From the NCBI RefSeq assembly GCF_002914525.1, contig NZ_LODW01000033.1, positions 161,667 to 225,666 on the forward strand: a stretch of DNA of 64,000 bases, read 5' to 3'. This stretch comes from Rhizobium hidalgonense. GTDB taxonomy: Bacteria; Pseudomonadota; Alphaproteobacteria; Rhizobiales; Rhizobiaceae. A program made the translations under genes and the position numbers. Positions 60,888 to 64,000 of this stretch are shown in pieces. The notes beneath the pieces were generated by a model. The model was not told the DNA's origin and did not search any database. It saw only the letters and a list, made by a program, of their open reading frames with translations. Every line of letters starts with the position of its first letter. Position 1 is the stretch's first letter.

Positions 60888-62738
60888 TCAGACGCGTTCC
60901 ATCACATAACTTCCGGGCGCTTCCTCGATCGCATTCAGCGCATCGCCGCCCGGTTTGCGCGCCGCAACGCGCCTGCCGTCATGGGTCTCGATCCAGGCCT
61001 GCCAATGCGGCCACCATGATCCCGGCGTCTCGCTCGCCTGCTCGATCCAGGTCTCGTACTCGCCCTTGGCTGGGCCGCCCGTCCAGAACTGGTACTTCTT
61101 CTTGTCGGGAGGGTTGACGACGCCGGCGATATGTCCCGAGCCGGTGACCACGAATTCCACCTTGCCGCCGAAGAACTGGCTGCCGAGGAAGACCGATTTG
61201 GCAGGGGCGATGTGATCCTCGCGGGTGGCGAGATTATAGATCGGGATCTTTACATCCTTCAGCGACACCGGCTTGCCGTCGAGGATCATCTCGTTCCGCG
61301 TCAGCGCATTTTTCAAATAGCAATTGCGCAGATAGAAGGCATGGTTTGCCGCCGCCATGCGGGTCGAATCGGCGTTCCAGAACAACAGGTCGAAGGGCAG
61401 GGGCTCCTGACCCTTGAGGTAGCTGTTGACGAAATAAGGCCAGATCAGCTCGGACGCGCGCAGCATGTTGAAAGCCATCGACATCTTCGAGCCGTCGAGA
61501 TAGCCGGCCGCCTTCATATGCTCTTCGAGCGCTGAAAGCTGCTCCTCGTCGACGAAGACCTTCAGGTCGCCGGCATGGGTGAAATCGACCTGGGTGGTGA
61601 AGAGCGTCGCAGTCTTGATGCGCTTGTTCTTCTCCTTGGCATGCAGCGCCAGGGTCGCGGCAAGCAATGTGCCGCCGACGCAGTAACCGACGGCGTTGAC
61701 CTCCTTCTCGCCGGTGGCCTTCTCGATCGTCTCGAGCGCGAAATCGATGCCCTCGCGGGCATAGGCCGCCCAGTCCTTCTCGGCATGGCGTGCGTCCGGA
61801 TTGACCCAGGAAATGACGAAGACGGTTTGGCCCTGGTCGACGCACCATTTGATGAAGGATTTCTGCGGATTGAGATCGAGAATATAAAATTTGTTAATCC
61901 AGGGCGGGCAGATCAGCAAAGGTCGCTTCAGCACCGTGTCAGTCGAAGCTTCGTACTGGATGATCTGGCAGATGTCGTTCTGGGCGATCACTTTGCCCGG
62001 CGTCAGCGCCATGTCGCGGCCGACGGCGAATTTCGTCATGTCGGTCTGGCGAAGGCGAAGCTCTCCGTTTCCGGCAGCGATGTCCTCGGCAAGCATCCTC
62101 ATCCCACGCACCAGGTTTTCGCCGCTGGTCGCGATCGTCTCGCGGTAGAGTTGCGGATTGGTGGCGACGAAGTTGCTTGGCGAAAGCGCGGCCGTGATCT
62201 GCTTCACGTAGAATCCGGCCTTGTGCTTGGTGTGCTCGTCGAGGCCATCGGTCTCCGACACCAGCTTTTCCACCCAGTCTGTGGTGACGAAATAGACCTG
62301 GCGGAGAAAATCGAAGAACGGGTTCTTCTCCCAGTCCTGGTCGGAGAAGCGTTTGTCCTTGCGGGTATCCGGTTCGGGAGGCGAGGGCTCGCCTTGCATG
62401 CGCTGCATCGAACGCATCCAGATGCCGAAGAACGAGGACATCAGCTGCGTCTGCGCCTCGAAGGTGCGGCGAGGATCGGTAATCCAGTATTCGGTGACCT
62501 TGGAAAGCGTCTTGACCATGTCGGTCATCGGATCGACGGCGGTTTCGCTGATCTCGCCGCGTTCGCGCGGCGCAAGCCAGGCTGAGGCAGCCTGTCCGAG
62601 ATTCTCGAGCGCCCGGGCGAGATTCATCGCCATGGCCTCAGGATCCTTCAACAGATAGGGATCGAGATCGGTTGCGTTGAAACCGGCCTTGCCGCCATTC
62701 TTCTGGCCGCCATTTTCCTGCTTGCTGTCGGTCACCAT
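60888..62738 (-). CDS. phaC: Class I poly(3-hydroxyalkanoate) synthase
   Basis: Polymerises 3-hydroxyacyl-CoA to PHB in the carbon-storage granules. The 616-residue enzyme has the lipase-like box GYCVGG with nucleophile Cys353, and the downstream Asp and His regions (REDHIAPAKSVFLG and GSGHIAGVVNPP). The N-terminal PhaC domain is present. Start ATG at 62738 (MVTDSKQENGG) with GGAGGAAAT upstream. The long N-terminal polar tail (about 30 residues) is typical of rhizobial enzymes. It is monocistronic and divergent from a lipoprotein gene. Confidence 0.95.
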   Translation of the reverse strand: MVTDSKQENGGQKNGGKAGFNATDLDPYLLKDPEAMAMNLARALENLGQAASAWLAPRERGEISETAVDPMTDMVKTLSKVTEYWITDPRRTFEAQTQLMSSFFGIWMRSMQRMQGEPSPPEPDTRKDKRFSDQDWEKNPFFDFLRQVYFVTTDWVEKLVSETDGLDEHTKHKAGFYVKQITAALSPSNFVATNPQLYRETIATSGENLVRGMRMLAEDIAAGNGELRLRQTDMTKFAVGRDMALTPGKVIAQNDICQIIQYEASTDTVLKRPLLICPPWINKFYILDLNPQKSFIKWCVDQGQTVFVISWVNPDARHAEKDWAAYAREGIDFALETIEKATGEKEVNAVGYCVGGTLLAATLALHAKEKNKRIKTATLFTTQVDFTHAGDLKVFVDEEQLSALEEHMKAAGYLDGSKMSMAFNMLRASELIWPYFVNSYLKGQEPLPFDLLFWNADSTRMAAANHAFYLRNCYLKNALTRNEMILDGKPVSLKDVKIPIYNLATREDHIAPAKSVFLGSQFFGGKVEFVVTGSGHIAGVVNPPDKKKYQFWTGGPAKGEYETWIEQASETPGSWWPHWQAWIETHDGRRVAARKPGGDALNAIEEAPGSYVMERV

Positions 62739-62885
62739 TTCCTCCCGGCGGCAGCACTGTTTTTATCCATTCGTTGTACATCGTGATCGAACGAGAAAAC
62801 AAGTTCCACCCGCATCGGCTCATGCTATTGCTTTGTGGCTGCGACAAATTTAACAGTCGACGCAGTCAGAACTGGATTTTGAGGC

Positions 62886-63299
62886 ATGACGAAGAACGGC
62901 ATCAGGCGCGTCGCAAACTTCAACCGCATCGCATTGATCTGCGCCGCGGCGGCGATGGCCCTTGCCGGATGCAATCTGACGGCGGAACAAAAAGCTGCTG
63001 CCGCCGCCAAGCGCGCGGCGCCGACCGCTGTCGTCATGCCGGCCACCAAGGGCGAAGCGGTCGAAGGCGGCCTGGCAAAATCGCCGGACGGTTATCCGAA
63101 TTTCGGCGCGCCGCTGACCGCCGCCAATGTCCAGATGAGCGACGAGCAGGCGGCCGACCTGCAGCATCAGCTGACGGCACTTGCCGCCCGGCGCAAGGCC
63201 GGCACGCTCTCGGAGGCCGAATATCAGGCCAAGGTCGCCGAAATGCGCCGCCTTGCCGCCGAACACGGCACGGATACGCTCTCCGAAATCTCCAAATAG
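62886..63299 (+). CDS. Small lipoprotein
   Basis: A 137-residue protein with an N-terminal lipoprotein signal (IALICAAAAMALAGC, lipid attachment at the Cys near residue 29). The mature part is Ala- and Lys-rich with one short helical C-terminal segment (LTALAARRKAGTLSEAEYQAKVAEMRRL), of SHOCT-like type. No enzyme domain. Start ATG at 62886. It is divergent from phaC; the 147-base gap holds both promoters. Function unknown. Confidence 0.75.
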   Translation: MTKNGIRRVANFNRIALICAAAAMALAGCNLTAEQKAAAAAKRAAPTAVVMPATKGEAVEGGLAKSPDGYPNFGAPLTAANVQMSDEQAADLQHQLTALAARRKAGTLSEAEYQAKVAEMRRLAAEHGTDTLSEISK

Positions 63300-63520
63300 A
63301 CCTTGCCTTTCAGGCAATTTGGACGCAAAGCCTTCCGGATGGATCGGAAGATACGATTTTCCCGATAATGCGCGCTCCGCGGCCTTTCCGTCAAAGATTT
63401 GCCGCGTGGCTTAGGTCTGATGAATACGGCGTTGCGATTCTGAAGTTCGTGTCGCAGCCGCCGGGAGACGGAACGAACTTCGACTGCGGCCCGAAATGCC
63501 GCCTTTCCATGGGGAATGAA

Positions 63521-64000
63521 ATGGAAGAGTTTCACAAAGTCCGGCGTTTGCCGCCTTATGTTTTCGAACAGGTCAACCGTTTGAAAGCAAGCGCGCGAGC
63601 GGGCGGCGCCGATATCATCGATCTCGGCATGGGAAACCCCGATCTTCCCACTCCTCAGTCGATCGTCGATAAGCTGTGCGAGGTCGTGCAGGATCCGCGC
63701 ACGCACCGTTATTCCTCCTCCAAGGGCATTCCCGGTCTGCGCCGCGCCCAGGCGGCCTATTATGCCCGCCGTTTCGGCGTCAAGCTCAACCCGGATACGC
63801 AGGTGGTCGCCACCCTCGGCTCCAAGGAAGGCTTTGCCAATATGGCGCAGGCGATCACCGCGCCCGGCGACGTCATCCTCTGCCCGAACCCGACCTATCC
63901 GATCCATGCCTTCGGCTTTCTGATGGCGGGTGGCGTGATCCGCTCCATGTCGGTTGAGCCGGATGAGAGCTTTTTCCCGCCGCTGGAGCGGGCGGTCCGG
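63521..64000 (+). CDS. Alanine/LL-diaminopimelate-type aminotransferase (partial, 3' end outside window)
   Basis: The first 160 codons of a class I/II PLP aminotransferase, open to the window edge. Residues include FHKVRRLPPYVFEQVNRLKA, ADIIDLGMGNPDLPTPQSIV, HRYSSSKGIPGLRRAQAAYY and ATLGSKEGFANMAQAI, matching the AlaC/LL-DAP aminotransferase subfamily. GGGGA sits seven bases before the chosen ATG; an in-frame ATG 12 bases upstream is also possible. The PLP lysine lies beyond the window. The specificity (alanine versus LL-diaminopimelate) cannot be decided here. Confidence 0.88.
   Translation, partial: MEEFHKVRRLPPYVFEQVNRLKASARAGGADIIDLGMGNPDLPTPQSIVDKLCEVVQDPRTHRYSSSKGIPGLRRAQAAYYARRFGVKLNPDTQVVATLGSKEGFANMAQAITAPGDVILCPNPTYPIHAFGFLMAGGVIRSMSVEPDESFFPPLERAVR

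Overview
The window is a gene-dense (about 60% GC) chromosomal segment of a member of the Rhizobiaceae, most likely a Rhizobium of the etli/leguminosarum group. This rests on the periplasmic exopolysaccharide regulator ExoR, a fused SecDF, the alphaproteobacterial complex I subunit NDUFA12, TrmFO, a class I PHA synthase, DUF1127 micro-proteins, rhizobial palindromic repeats, and the argS-SPOR-nagZ-scpAB-tatABC-serS-surE-pcm gene order. No phage, IS element, CRISPR array, rRNA operon or plasmid module is visible. Almost everything is core genome.

Layout. 1-5.1 kb: end of valS, a FadL-type porin, exoR, exonuclease III and an A-type Fe-S carrier. 5.3-20.9 kb: a long co-directional block with a dGTPase-like protein, argS, a giant SPOR-domain protein, nagZ, scpA-scpB, tatA-tatB-tatC, serS, surE, pcm and an NlpD-like lipoprotein with a degenerate LytM domain. 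It covers nucleotide housekeeping, cell-wall turnover, chromosome condensation and protein export. 20.9-26.7 kb: a DUF815 ATPase, then yajC-secDF followed by homologues of two mitochondrial complex I assembly factors (NDUFAF3-like, NDUFAF6-like). 26.7-29.7 kb: trmFO and the most RNA-rich stretch, with two DUF1127 micro-proteins missing from longer-ORF gene sets, a CCUCCC hairpin in the 3'UTR of one of them, and a separate sRNA whose three hairpin loops all present anti-Shine-Dalgarno (CCUCC-type) sequence. 29.7-42 kb: a DUF2157/GDYXXLXY membrane pair, tRNA-Leu(UAG), trigger factor, a SnoaL-like protein, a B12-type radical SAM protein, an EEP-family hydrolase, sthA, radC-map, a TetR regulator, small membrane proteins and ruvX. 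42-52 kb: gatC-gatA and gatB, separated by an HWE-type histidine kinase, two single-domain response regulators, an ECF sigma factor with a GGAAC-type promoter, a TopAI/YjhX homologue and GNAT acetyltransferases, two of which are decayed. 52-64 kb: NDUFA12, DUF2155 and DUF2167 proteins, the aroQ-accB-accC-aat operon, a DsbA-family oxidoreductase, an aminotransferase, an L,D-transpeptidase-like DUF2778 protein, phaC, a small lipoprotein and the start of an alanine/LL-DAP-type aminotransferase.

The best candidate for an under-described system is 28.2-29.5 kb. DUF1127 proteins (one homologue, Rhodobacter CcaF1, is an RNA-binding protein) sit beside RNAs exposing CCUCC loops, and the three transcription units share short upstream sequence elements. 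Next are the ECF sigma/HWE-kinase island between gatA and gatB, and a YjhX gene with a short leader ORF and a divergent GNAT gene.

All calls come from reading the sequence and recalled family knowledge. No database search or folding program was run.
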